Positions 18,311 to 26,346 of a stretch of 64,000 bases of DNA are shown here, piece by piece; position 1 is the stretch's first letter, and the number at the start of each line of letters is the position of its first letter. Below the pieces are notes generated by a model that made no database searches, was not told where the DNA came from, and saw only the letters and a list, made by a program, of their open reading frames with translations. This stretch comes from JALHNI01 sp965229305. Its GTDB lineage: Bacteria > Acidobacteriota > Terriglobia > Bryobacterales > Bryobacteraceae. The position numbers and the translations under genes are program-made. The stretch is taken from positions 62,001 to 126,000 of the forward strand of contig CBDDIZ010000042.1 of the NCBI GenBank assembly GCA_965229305.1, given 5' to 3'.

Positions 18311-18597
18311 CCCCAAGCTCGACCCAAGCCCCCGTGATGTAAGTGCGAAAACTAAGACACGCGTTGGCCTGTCGGTTAACCAGCATCAAGAGTGAAGAGT
18401 TCGTCATAAAGCCCTGGCGGTGGGGCAAGCGCTATTGATTGCTGAAAGAGTCGAACCGTCGTATAACTGATGCGGTATGGAGACAACACAGGTACGAGCC
18501 CGTGATGCCCGCGCTCAGACTGTTGACACCCTGACCTGTACCGGGAAAACGGTCCACCGTAAACTGGAAACCTTGAAGGAGAAGGAGGACAGAGACG

Positions 18598-18864
18598 GTG
18601 AAGAAGAGTCGGTTCAGCGAGGAGCAAATCGTCGCGATCTTGAGGCAAGCTGAGGGTGGTCGGAAGACGGAAGATCTGTGCCGGGAGCAGGGGATCAGCC
18701 CGGCGACGTTCTACGCCTGGCGATCGAAGTACGGTGGGCTGGAAGTGAGTGATGCGAAGCGCCTGAAGGCGCTGGAGGACGAGAACCAGAAGCTGAAGGT
18801 GCTGGTGGCAGAGCTGTCGCTCGACAATCGCATCCTGAAGGACGTGGTCTCAAAAAAGTGGTGA
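18598..18864 (+). CDS. IS3-C orfA: helix-turn-helix protein
   Basis: This 88-residue protein starts at GTG 18598 with GGAGG about ten bases upstream. It has the transposase-8 HTH (MKKSRFSEEQIVAILRQAEG, then GISPATFYAWRSKYGG) and a leucine zipper (KRLKALEDENQKLKVLVAEL). It ends VVSKKW after the slippery sequence. The protein binds the terminal repeats and normally restrains transposition, while the fused form is the active transposase. Confidence 0.9.
   Translation: MKKSRFSEEQIVAILRQAEGGRKTEDLCREQGISPATFYAWRSKYGGLEVSDAKRLKALEDENQKLKVLVAELSLDNRILKDVVSKKW
18852..18858 (+). other. Programmed -1 ribosomal frameshift site (A AAA AAG)
   Basis: The heptamer A AAA AAG lies in the correct phase of orfA (AAA at 18853, AAG at 18856). 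A -1 slip here joins orfA to orfB as KKVVKPAEQ, the classic mechanism by which IS3 elements make OrfAB. Confidence 0.88.
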
Positions 18865-19793
18865 AGCCTGCGGAGCAGAGAGCGGCCGTGACGTATGTGC
18901 TGGGCGAGTATGCAACCAGCGAGCGTCACGCCTGCAGGCTGATGGTGGTGCCGCGAGCCACGTATCGTTATCAGTGCCGACCCGATCGGAGCAAGCCGTT
19001 GCGCCTGCGCATCCGCGCCTTGGCGCAGGAGCATCCGCGTTGGGGCCTGCGTCGTATTTGGGAGTTACTCAAAGCCGAGAAACACTTAGTCGGCCGACAT
19101 CGCGTGAGCCGGATCTGGCGCGAGGAGCGCCTGCAGGTGAAGCGGCGCTTACGCAAGCGACTGGTGCGGCCGAAACTCGCCGCAACGTGTATCCATCGGC
19201 CCAATCAACGCTGGGCTATGGACTTTGTGGCTGATCGATTGAATGATGGCCGACCGTTTCGCGTGCTGGTGATCATCGACGTATTTACGCGCGAATGTTT
19301 GTCGCTGGAGATCGATCTTAGTTTGTCGGGCGAACGGGTGAAGCGCGCGCTGGCGCGCTTGGTCGAGCAACGAGGCGAGCGTCCCGAAGAAGTGATCTGT
19401 GACAACGGGCCCGAGTTCGTTTCGCGGGCGTTGACGAAGTGGTGTCAGGAGCAGCAGATTCGGCTGCTTTATATCCAGCCGGGTCGACCGATGCAGAACG
19501 GGCACGTCGAGAGCTTCAATGGGCGATTGCGCGATGAATGTCTGAACTTACATGCTTTCTCGAGGATGAGCCAAGCCCGGCTGATCATCGGTGAGTGGCG
19601 GCGGCATTACAACGTCGAGCGGCCCCATAGCGCGCTCGGCAACCTCGCGCCCCGCGACTTTATCGCGAGGCTGTCCTTCGCCCCCAAACAGACTGATACC
19701 GCGGAATCCCCAACGACTCAAGGCAACCCTGCGGGCGCGCTCCCGCGCGGCCTTGACTCGCCGAGGATTCCGCAGCCCGAAGCTGAAATATAG
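18858..19793 (+). CDS. IS3-C orfB: DDE transposase
   Basis: The frame (311 residues from GTG 18858) lies at -1 to orfA and overlaps its end. It has the HTH_21-like start (YVLGEYATSERHACRLMVVP), then the DDE integrase: first Asp in NQRWAMDFVADRLN, second Asp in ICDNGPEFVSRALTKW and Glu in MQNGHVESFNGRLRDE. It ends with SALGNLAPRDFIARL and a low-complexity tail. All catalytic residues are present, so with the upstream frameshift site the element looks functional. Confidence 0.92.
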   Translation: MVKPAEQRAAVTYVLGEYATSERHACRLMVVPRATYRYQCRPDRSKPLRLRIRALAQEHPRWGLRRIWELLKAEKHLVGRHRVSRIWREERLQVKRRLRKRLVRPKLAATCIHRPNQRWAMDFVADRLNDGRPFRVLVIIDVFTRECLSLEIDLSLSGERVKRALARLVEQRGERPEEVICDNGPEFVSRALTKWCQEQQIRLLYIQPGRPMQNGHVESFNGRLRDECLNLHAFSRMSQARLIIGEWRRHYNVERPHSALGNLAPRDFIARLSFAPKQTDTAESPTTQGNPAGALPRGLDSPRIPQPEAEI

Positions 19794-20994
19794 GGCGAAG
19801 GACAGGCAGGAAGGTTTTGTTGGAAACTCTAGTTTAGGTGGACGGATTTTCCGGACAGGTCAACCCCTCCCGAGATTGCATTCGAGAGATTCCTCTATGA
19901 GAAGCGTGGGCGGGGCGAGAGGAAGTACGATCACATCCTCGGACGAGTCGCTGTCGAGGCTCTCGCGACTGATGAGGCGTACCGATGGTTTTTCGATTGG
20001 GCCAATGAGCAGTTCGCCGATATCGGAATCAATTCCACCGGCGGTGTGGTTTTGCCGCCGCTTCATTTTGAATTGGTGCGAGTCCAGAACAAGGAGGCTG
20101 CCGCCCACACATTTGAATCTTCCGAGTTTGGCTTTATTGTCATGACGAAACCTATGCTCGACGAAATTCTGGGGCTTTCCGACCGGCTCGTACAACAGCA
20201 GCGGGCTTTCATGACTTTGCAGATAGGGCCAGCGGCGAGCTTGCGAGAGATTGCGCAACTGATCTCGCTCATGCAATTTTCCTTCGTGATCTCTCATGAG
20301 TACTCGCACATCGTCCGGCGTCATTTGGCTGATGAGCAGCCTCATGCTGCAGAGATAGGCGAGCCGCTGTCCCAAGCGCAGGAGCTTGAGGCGGACGGAT
20401 ACGCCATCTATCACGGGCTGGAATACTTTTTCATGGGTAAAGGCAGACAGGTTGCATCGCTGTGGTTGAAAATGTCAGGAACAAAAGCCTTGGAAAACTC
20501 GGTCCTGTCGTGTTTTCTTCTTGCGCTCATGATCCAGTTTTGTGCACGTTGGGCCGGAAAACGCCAGGTCGAGTCCGACCTTCGCGCCGAACATCCGCCC
20601 GTCGCCTTGCGTATCGACTACGCGATCCTTTTCACGGAGATGTGGTGCCGCGAAGTCGGAGGAATGTCTACATCATGGATGTCGGATGGCACACTGAATA
20701 CCTATTTCGGCGCGTCTGCAGAGCTATTTCCGCGCGAGCTGAGAACGTCGTGGAATCATCAGACTTCGTGGTTTAGGGGCGGACAGAGTGAGGAGTACCG
20801 GAATCGGGTTCGGACAGCCATCGATCTGCTTCGGACAGGCAAGAGCTAAGGGACCGGCCATTCGACGAGCTTAACGACAAATCTCTGCCTAAGCCACGGC
20901 AGCCCCACCCCGCGTAATCACAGGCCCTCCCGCCGTACACCCGCTTGCACCATCGCCGGTATGTGCTTTCGAATCTGTGTAAGTTCGAAACAAT

Positions 20995-21195
20995 TTAGAA
21001 GGAAAAGGTTTTTCCGGTCGGATCTTTGTCGATGGCTGCCTGACACTGCTCCTTCGTCTCATACGATCCGCCGGGATAGTATCCGCCCAGCTTACGTGCT
21101 TCGTCTTCTATCTCCCTCATGTCGCACTCCACAATACGGTATCGTCCTTCGACGATGACCGGATGATACCTGATGATGCTATTCGCATCGTTCAT
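20995..21195 (-). CDS. Small hypothetical protein
   Basis: A 66-residue frame from the ATG at 21195 (an upstream TTG at 21255 is possible). The sequence is hydrophilic and looks like real protein (VIVEGRYRIVECDMREIEDE, then GGYYPGGSYETKEQCQAAID), but no ribosome site or known family was recognised. It lies between the metallopeptidase and the nuclease-like gene in the accessory island. Confidence 0.4.
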   Translation of the reverse strand: MNDANSIIRYHPVIVEGRYRIVECDMREIEDEARKLGGYYPGGSYETKEQCQAAIDKDPTGKTFSF

Positions 21196-21239
21196 ATCCG
21201 ACAGAATACTGCACTTCGGAATCGTAACCTGCGGGCAAC

Positions 21240-21398
21240 GTGGCCACGTGCCCAATCGTCATCTTCCTATTGATGCTGTTGCTTTGGCGCGACCTGCCGA
21301 AGGCGTGGGAAGCGTTCACCTTCATCCTAGGCATCCTTGGCGGCATCGTGCGCGCCCACGCTCCGGCTGAACCACCGAAGGCAGATACACGCGAATAA
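21240..21398 (+). CDS. Possible 52-residue membrane peptide
   Basis: From GTG 21240 the frame encodes one or two hydrophobic helices (CPIVIFLLMLLLW and AFTFILGILGGIV) followed by a charged tail. A stop lies just upstream, so it cannot be longer at the 5' end. Its overall shape recalls small holin-like or toxic peptides. There is no clear ribosome site, and it overlaps the 5' extension of the opposite small frame. Confidence 0.3.
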   Translation: MATCPIVIFLLMLLLWRDLPKAWEAFTFILGILGGIVRAHAPAEPPKADTRE

Positions 21399-21400
21399 CC

Positions 21401-21895
21401 TCACCGTGGCGGTTGTTTAGCTAAGAAGGGTACGAACACGATGTCTGGCTGCGATCCCGTAAGGAACGTCAAAAGAACCGCGTGACGATAGCCGTACTGC
21501 GGATCATTTTTGAACACTGTAAGCTTCTCCTCATCGAACGCAACGCTGCCGTTATCCTTCTTTGCCTCGATTACAAGCAGATTGTTCTTCCTTCTCCCCA
21601 ACGTCCGGTGATGGACAATGATGTCTGGGAACGCTGTGGGTGGGTCCTCGTCCGGGCAATGTTTCTTTTGCCAGTTCGGCAGCGCCAGTCTTTTCGCTAT
21701 ATCCTTACCGCCGCGACGATTGTACTCACAGTCCACGTTCCAGCCAAGGAATTCATCTTCTAGCCAGTAAGCCAGTCGGTGGGTCATTGAACGTTCACTC
21801 GAATTGACCCGCAACAGGTCGATGTCGTGAGCAAGAAACTTCGCTTTAGCGCGATCAATCTTTGGCTCAATCTCCAGCCGATACGTGTTGACCAT
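21401..21895 (-). CDS. PD-(D/E)XK nuclease-like protein
   Basis: This 164-residue protein has the nuclease signature split as in restriction-like folds: FPDIIVHHRTLG near residue 88 gives the PD part, and NLLVIEAKKDNG near residue 105 gives the E-x-K part, with hydrophobic strands on both sides. An earlier conserved-looking segment (SERSMTHRLAYWLED, then WNVDCEYNRRG) resembles the helix and Glu/Arg region before the core in small restriction-endonuclease-like proteins. No methylase or other nuclease partner is adjacent, so it is an orphan. A DNA- or RNA-cleaving role in defence is possible; the family is unnamed. The ATG at 21895 has no strong ribosome site. Codon use is unlike the C-rich genome core. 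Confidence 0.6.
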   Translation of the reverse strand: MVNTYRLEIEPKIDRAKAKFLAHDIDLLRVNSSERSMTHRLAYWLEDEFLGWNVDCEYNRRGGKDIAKRLALPNWQKKHCPDEDPPTAFPDIIVHHRTLGRRKNNLLVIEAKKDNGSVAFDEEKLTVFKNDPQYGYRHAVLLTFLTGSQPDIVFVPFLAKQPPR

Positions 21896-22086
21896 GGACG
21901 GTGATTATCTCACGCCGTCGATAAGTAAAAGTGTACGCATCGCACTAGAACCGGCATGGGCTCTCAAGGCCGTCCGTCAATTCAGACGAACGCCTCTGAC
22001 GAGCTCGTAGTTGTTGGCAGGATTCGTGTACCAGAACGGTTTAGCGTGCGTCGCAGCGCCGACGCCGCAACGCAGCCCATTTTCCT

Positions 22087-22872
22087 TTAAGCAACTTGTT
22101 GCGACAGATCCTCGTCTGAGTCACTAACCAGCGGCTGGTAATCTCTACCGCTGAAGGGTCGAAAGTCTTCAGCCCATCGCATATTGAGGCGACATAGGAT
22201 TCGAAATTGGATTGGCGCTGGACTCAAGTTGATGCGCTCGATCTGCACCTTTGGCGAACTCCCGCCGCGCAAAAGCTCAAGAACTTCGCGGCTTAGATAT
22301 CGTGGCAGATACCCCATTAAGTACAGATCTCCTGGGTTCGCCTCGGAAGTCCTCAAGGCAAGCGCGTAAGGATCATGTTGGTTGCCAAAGTCCCACATGG
22401 GCAAGAGGTGATCGCCGCTTTGCAACAATGCTGCACGCTGAGTCGACTCAGGAGGCATGTGCCGCAGGCCATGCACAAAAAATCGGGTCTCGTAGCTTCC
22501 ATCGGGTTTTTTTTCCGGACAGGGAAAGACTTCTAAGGTGTCGGTGGCCCGCTGTCCCCCACTACGCGCCAGAACGGCCAGTGGCGAAGGATCTGCGTCT
22601 CCAAGGTTGAGCCAACGGAGGAACTCGGGATAGTCCGGGCGAGAGCTCGGCATGAGCCGATTGGCGAAAAGCGGAAAAAGTGTACTCGATTGATAGACCG
22701 TATCGAGTCTAGGGAAGGCCGCAAGTGGTGAGAATCGTCCTGTATCCTTGGCTACAAGTGCACCATGCGTGTAAACGAACAAGAAGCGTCTCCCGTTTGA
22801 TTGAAGCCGGCCAATGGGATGCCAACTCCGCCGTTCGGGATCTTGCCACGCGAGGAAAACTTGTCGGTTCAT
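22087..22872 (-). CDS. HipA-N1 (HipS-like) plus HIRAN domain protein
   Basis: This is a 261-residue protein. Residues 1-90 resemble the N-subdomain 1 of HipA/HipS: WHPIGRL, then RFLFVYTHGAL, and SSTLFPLFANRLMPSSRPDY, which matches the PFFANLLPEG-type block. Residues about 125-215 look like a HIRAN domain: RFFVHGLRHMP, QSGDHLLPMWDFGNQHDPYA and LYLMGYLPRYLSREVLELL. HIRAN domains are known in Rad5/HLTF-type proteins, where they bind DNA ends. The gene starts inside the stop of the kinase-like gene (ATGA overlap), so the two are coupled. By analogy with the three-part HipBST system, this protein may be the regulator or antitoxin of the kinase. That is inference. Confidence 0.68.
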   Translation of the reverse strand: MNRQVFLAWQDPERRSWHPIGRLQSNGRRFLFVYTHGALVAKDTGRFSPLAAFPRLDTVYQSSTLFPLFANRLMPSSRPDYPEFLRWLNLGDADPSPLAVLARSGGQRATDTLEVFPCPEKKPDGSYETRFFVHGLRHMPPESTQRAALLQSGDHLLPMWDFGNQHDPYALALRTSEANPGDLYLMGYLPRYLSREVLELLRGGSSPKVQIERINLSPAPIQFRILCRLNMRWAEDFRPFSGRDYQPLVSDSDEDLSQQVA

Positions 22873-23879
22873 AATCCAGTCATCCGCCTGATCAACTCAC
22901 CTCTATTGTGACTCAAAATGCGAAGAGCAAACTCTTTGTCTCGCATTGTCATACGTTCCTCCGGCACCGCCTCCACCACCCGCTCCATCGCGTCCTGTCG
23001 AAGTGCTGCTACCTGCTCCACCCACGTCCGGGCCGCCTTCGGCCATCGTTCTAAAGCCTGAGCGTAGGCATCCATCACCTTCATGGGCCGGTCCTCTAGA
23101 CTGTTTGCGTGAAGAGCAGAACGAGCTCTCTTGGCATACGCTTCTGCAGAATACTGAACGTCTTTGGTGCGGAGACGCTCGGCCTTCTCCGCATCACGTA
23201 AATGGCATCCAAGGCAAGACGCATGATCGAAGCTGGGGGCCAAATGCCGCCGTGCGTTTGCCTCCGTTACCTCGATGATCCCCCAATTCTCGTGATGACG
23301 ATCCGTATTTCCCACGAGCGCGTCAAGCACAAGATATCCGACAAAGACTTCGATTGGCTTACCAAGCCTACCGATCGGTCGCCAATGAAGAGGCAGTTCG
23401 CACGCAGACTGTTCCAACGCATCAGCGATGGCCTCCAGCGTGTGAGCAGCTTGTTTAAAGCGACTGATGTTCGCTTCGCCGTAGGAGGAGTTTACGTTTC
23501 CTAGCAGCTCATTGCCGTGAATGAGCGTGCAACCCACATCAACGAAATTCTTTGTGATAACACACTGTTTCGCGTCGAAGGTCGCGATTTCGTAGTGAGC
23601 ATGAGGAAGCTCAAGGAGCGCTGCCAATTCGCAGGCAACTTTCTCTGACCAGTCTTCGCCGGTCCCCGGCCTCGTCAATTTGCAGAGACAGCGGCCGAAG
23701 TCCGGATGTCGATACCAAAACTTCCGCTTGGTACCCAACGGTTCAATGCTCTCGGCAACTCCGGGCGGCACCTCGTGAATTGCATACGGAACCACGTTCG
23801 ATAGTATGACGCGAGGTTGGCGTTCAGAGATGATGGCTGTCGATGCCACCACGCCACCGGCGCTAGGGGTCAGAGACAC
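22869..23879 (-). CDS. HipA-like serine/threonine kinase
   Basis: This 336-residue protein keeps the HipA kinase core. A probable ATP-binding Lys lies in GRCLCKLTRP, followed by the helix with WSEKVACELAALLELP. The catalytic loop is LDALVGNTDRHHENWGII (Asp and Asn in the HipA positions), and the metal-binding Asp is in LAPSFDHASCLGC. A loop HGNELLGN upstream may equal the Gly-rich region that HipA autophosphorylates. The N-subdomain 1 of HipA is absent from this chain and appears in the downstream gene. HipA kinases inactivate targets such as glutamyl-tRNA synthetase and cause growth arrest; the target here is unknown. The start is probably the GTG at 23879, with other GTGs slightly inside. 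No HipB-like repressor is adjacent. Confidence 0.72.
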   Translation of the reverse strand: MSLTPSAGGVVASTAIISERQPRVILSNVVPYAIHEVPPGVAESIEPLGTKRKFWYRHPDFGRCLCKLTRPGTGEDWSEKVACELAALLELPHAHYEIATFDAKQCVITKNFVDVGCTLIHGNELLGNVNSSYGEANISRFKQAAHTLEAIADALEQSACELPLHWRPIGRLGKPIEVFVGYLVLDALVGNTDRHHENWGIIEVTEANARRHLAPSFDHASCLGCHLRDAEKAERLRTKDVQYSAEAYAKRARSALHANSLEDRPMKVMDAYAQALERWPKAARTWVEQVAALRQDAMERVVEAVPEERMTMRDKEFALRILSHNRGELIRRMTGL

Positions 23880-24587
23880 TCATACCCCCGATCTCCCCTG
23901 CCGGTACCCGCAAGTCAAACGCCGCCCGCCAAAAGACCCGCACCCGACCCCTCGGAAGGCATGCAACCCCCAGAAATACCTGAAAACCCACTAAACAGTA
24001 AATGTTCTCCAAGCCGCGCTTCGCCCCATCGGGCCACTCCTGAACATCACCCCGCGCGACAAACGCGGGCAGTCCGTCTTCTTCACCGACCACGACTGCC
24101 GCTGCTTGTCGACCCCGTCGGCGGACACGCCGACCAGCGCATCGTCTCCATCCACGGCTGCTCCTTGCTTTCGACCACCAGCATCTCGTCATCATCAGTC
24201 ACCGCCGCCCCGGCCTATGTCGACGTAAATCTGGTCTGAGACCGCATCGTCGCCCGAGCCCGCCATTGCCGCCGCGCAGTGCGGACTGGCCACCACCGGG
24301 CCGGAATTCCACGCGATGTCGCGTTCGAGTCGCCAAGCGCCGCAAGGCACTGCGGGTCGATGCGCCGAAAGTTCGAGCAATCAGTGGATTCCGAGCCTGC
24401 GAATCTCAGCTCTTTTGCCGGCACCCATCAATGCCCATGCGGGCACCCGCCGAAACGGGAAACCATCAAGCACCCGTTCCCTACGAATTCAATCCCCGTA
24501 ACCCCAACCAAACAAAACACAACCACCCCAAACCCACCCAGAGAGCCGTAACCACCCCTGCTACTCTCATGCCAGGAGGAATCCGTC
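23880..24587. other. Decayed sequence without an intact gene
   Basis: About 700 bases hold only short frames. One segment on the minus strand (about 24311-24386) encodes SNFRRIDPQCLAALGDSNAT, clearly related to SNFRRIEAQYIAALGDPKAT in the secreted protein gene at 48750-49397, so a fragment of a paralogue once lay here. Nothing else was recognised. Confidence 0.5.
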
Positions 24588-24986
24588 ATGACTGCCTACA
24601 CCGACATCGATTAGTACTCGATCCCCGTGCCCAACCACCACGCCGGCCGAAACTGGACCCAGCTTCCCGCCGCCCAGTGGAAAGCCCTTTGCGACGCCCG
24701 CCGCCGCGCCGACGAAGAAGAACTCAAGCAAAAGCACCCCGACCACCGCCTCATTCTGGTCAAGAGCCACCCGACTTTCTCCCCGCCCCAGGACCATCTC
24801 TGGCCCCTCATCAACGACGCGATCATCCGCGTCCTCGAACATCACGAAGACGTCTTTGACGAGGTCTCCCAAGCCGTCACCGACACCGTCAACGCCCACC
24901 GTGGCTGGCGCAACCCCCACCCCGCCGACCTCGACACCCCCGACCACCTCGTCGACCCCGCCTTCAAAAAGAAATATAAAAATTGA
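24588..24986 (+). pseudogene. Hypothetical protein with in-frame TAG at codon 9
   Basis: ATG 24588 has a near-perfect AGGAGG site (24575-24580), eight bases upstream. The frame reads MTAYTDID, then TAG (24612-24614), then continues for 123 more codons (YSIPVPNHHAGRNWTQLPAA onward to FKKKYKN). The protein is hydrophilic, with a helix-rich middle (KALCDARRRADEEELKQK) and no known domain. Either a Gln or Glu codon has mutated to amber, or the stop is suppressed, or translation restarts at GTG 24627. Composition is like the C-rich core. Confidence 0.6.
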
Positions 24987-25182
24987 AAACAAACCCGGCG
25001 ATCTCGCTCAAAATAAACGATCTCGCCTCTCGGGTTCCCGGGAGTGTTCGCCTCGTAAATCGTCTTCGTTCGCCCGCGTGAGCGGCAGTTCCGACACCAG
25101 TCTGTCCAGCCCGCTCCGCCAGATCTTTTAAAATCGAAAGTCAGTTACCTGGGCGCCCGCCACCCCGGACGGAGGCCCACGC

Positions 25183-26346
25183 CTACCTCGGATGAGCCGC
25201 GCTGCTGTTCCGCTCGAGCAGTGTCAGTTGAATCTCGAGAGCCTGCAAGGTGGCCCACAACTCATCAGACCCCGGGGCCTGCGCATCAAGGTCCCCCGGA
25301 GCCTCGGCTTGAAGAAAGTGTTGGAACTGCGTGTTGAATTGGCTGGCCAAATCGAACACCGGCTTGTGCTTGAGCCTCTCCACCACGGGCGAAGTCCGGC
25401 GGATCGGCGCCAGTTCACGTTCAATGGCCGCGAGTGACCGCCGCAGCTCCTTCAGATGGTCGTTCACCATGGAGTGCTTCAGCCAGAAGGCATTGGAGTC
25501 CTGACTTTCGGCGGGAATCACGAGCTCCTGATGCCGCTTCAAGGCCCAAGCGTTCGCGTAGAGCCGGTCGGCCTCCGCCAGCGCGGTCGAGGCCGCTTGA
25601 GAAAAATTCGCGAAGCGTCCAGGGATCTCGCTCTCCAACATCGCTGGCGAGATTGGCGCCTTGCTGGCCGGCGCGCCCACCCCATCCGCCAGCAGCACGC
25701 CCTCCGGCGCGGGAGTTACTCGCAACTGAATCCGCTTCGCCGAAACCAGCTCGGACAACGCGAGCCGGATTTCGCGCTCCCGTTGCGGGGGAGGCGCCAG
25801 CACGGACACTTCAATCGGCCCGTGAGGTTTTTTCAGAATCAACACCGGTTCCGCCGCGCAAACGCCGATGCGGTGCACCCGATAATGGACGTCCAGTTCG
25901 AGAGCAATCGGCACCGGCTCCACCGCCGGAGTCACAGACGGCAGCGGCGATGGAACGGCCCAAGCGAAATCCGGCACCGCGGGCGACGCCCCATGCGGAG
26001 CGATCGTCTCGTGCGGCGCCGAGAGCCTGAACGCGGCCAAGAGGCCCACCATGACGACCGGCAGGGCGAAGAGCAGGGGGACCAATCGTCGCCAGGAGCG
26101 GGCAGGCTCCACCGACGCTTGCGACTGCTCATAGCGCCAGCGCCAAGCCTCAAAGCGCGCCCGCGCGCGGGGCGATGCCGGCTCAGCCAGCGCGCGTGTG
26201 AAGCGGTGGGCGCCCGCTTCCAGCGAATCGCAAGCCGCCCGGCAGGACCAACACCGGAGCAGGTGCAGCTTCACGAACGGACGTTCGGCCAGCGGCAGTT
26301 CGCCATCCAGATACGCCAGCAGCCGCGCTCGATTCGGATGCGTCAT
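25183..26346 (-). CDS. Membrane anti-sigma factor, zinc-finger type
   Basis: This 387-residue protein opens with an anti-sigma zinc finger (KLHLLRCWSCRAACDSLE, H-x3-C-x2-C, residues about 27-34). A cytoplasmic linker precedes one transmembrane helix (LVPLLFALPVVMVGLLAAF, about 87-106), and the rest is a long periplasmic part with no known enzyme motif. The C-terminal helical block (ANAWALKRHQEL, then HSMVNDHLKELRRSLAAIE) is similar to that of the anti-sigma factor at 32285-34012. The ATG overlaps the stop of the sigma gene (ATGA), as usual for sigma/anti-sigma pairs. It should hold the ECF sigma factor at the membrane until an envelope signal arrives. Confidence 0.82.
   Translation of the reverse strand: MTHPNRARLLAYLDGELPLAERPFVKLHLLRCWSCRAACDSLEAGAHRFTRALAEPASPRARARFEAWRWRYEQSQASVEPARSWRRLVPLLFALPVVMVGLLAAFRLSAPHETIAPHGASPAVPDFAWAVPSPLPSVTPAVEPVPIALELDVHYRVHRIGVCAAEPVLILKKPHGPIEVSVLAPPPQREREIRLALSELVSAKRIQLRVTPAPEGVLLADGVGAPASKAPISPAMLESEIPGRFANFSQAASTALAEADRLYANAWALKRHQELVIPAESQDSNAFWLKHSMVNDHLKELRRSLAAIERELAPIRRTSPVVERLKHKPVFDLASQFNTQFQHFLQAEAPGDLDAQAPGSDELWATLQALEIQLTLLERNSSAAHPR

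Larger units (their letters stand above)
18532..19862 (+). mobile_element. IS3-family element C, complete
   Basis: Inverted repeats start TGACCTGTACCGGGAAAA at 18532 and, on the other strand, TGACCTGTCCGGAAAATC at 19862, continuing with GTCCACC and TAAACT in both. The element is 1,331 bp and is flanked by the 4-bp duplication ACCC (18528-18531 and 19863-19866). It has intact orfA and orfB with a canonical frameshift site, so it may still be active. Confidence 0.94.
18477..20849 (+). pseudogene. Zinc metallopeptidase (HEXXH, gluzincin-like), disrupted by IS3-C
   Basis: The gene starts at ATG 18477 (METTQVRARDARAQTVDT), is cut at 18531 by IS3-C and resumes at 19867. Removing the element and one copy of the ACCC duplication gives a continuous frame (VDTPPEIAFERFLYEKRGRG) of 345 residues ending at 20849. 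The active-site helix is FVISHEYSHIVRRHL (HEYSH), and the third ligand is probably the Glu of QELEADGYAIYH, as in M48-like gluzincins. No transmembrane segment is obvious, so it may be cytosolic. Function unknown; similar orphan metallopeptidases occur in accessory islands. The first codons are weakly supported, without a ribosome site. The part after the IS could still be translated from the GTG at 20046. Confidence 0.8.
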
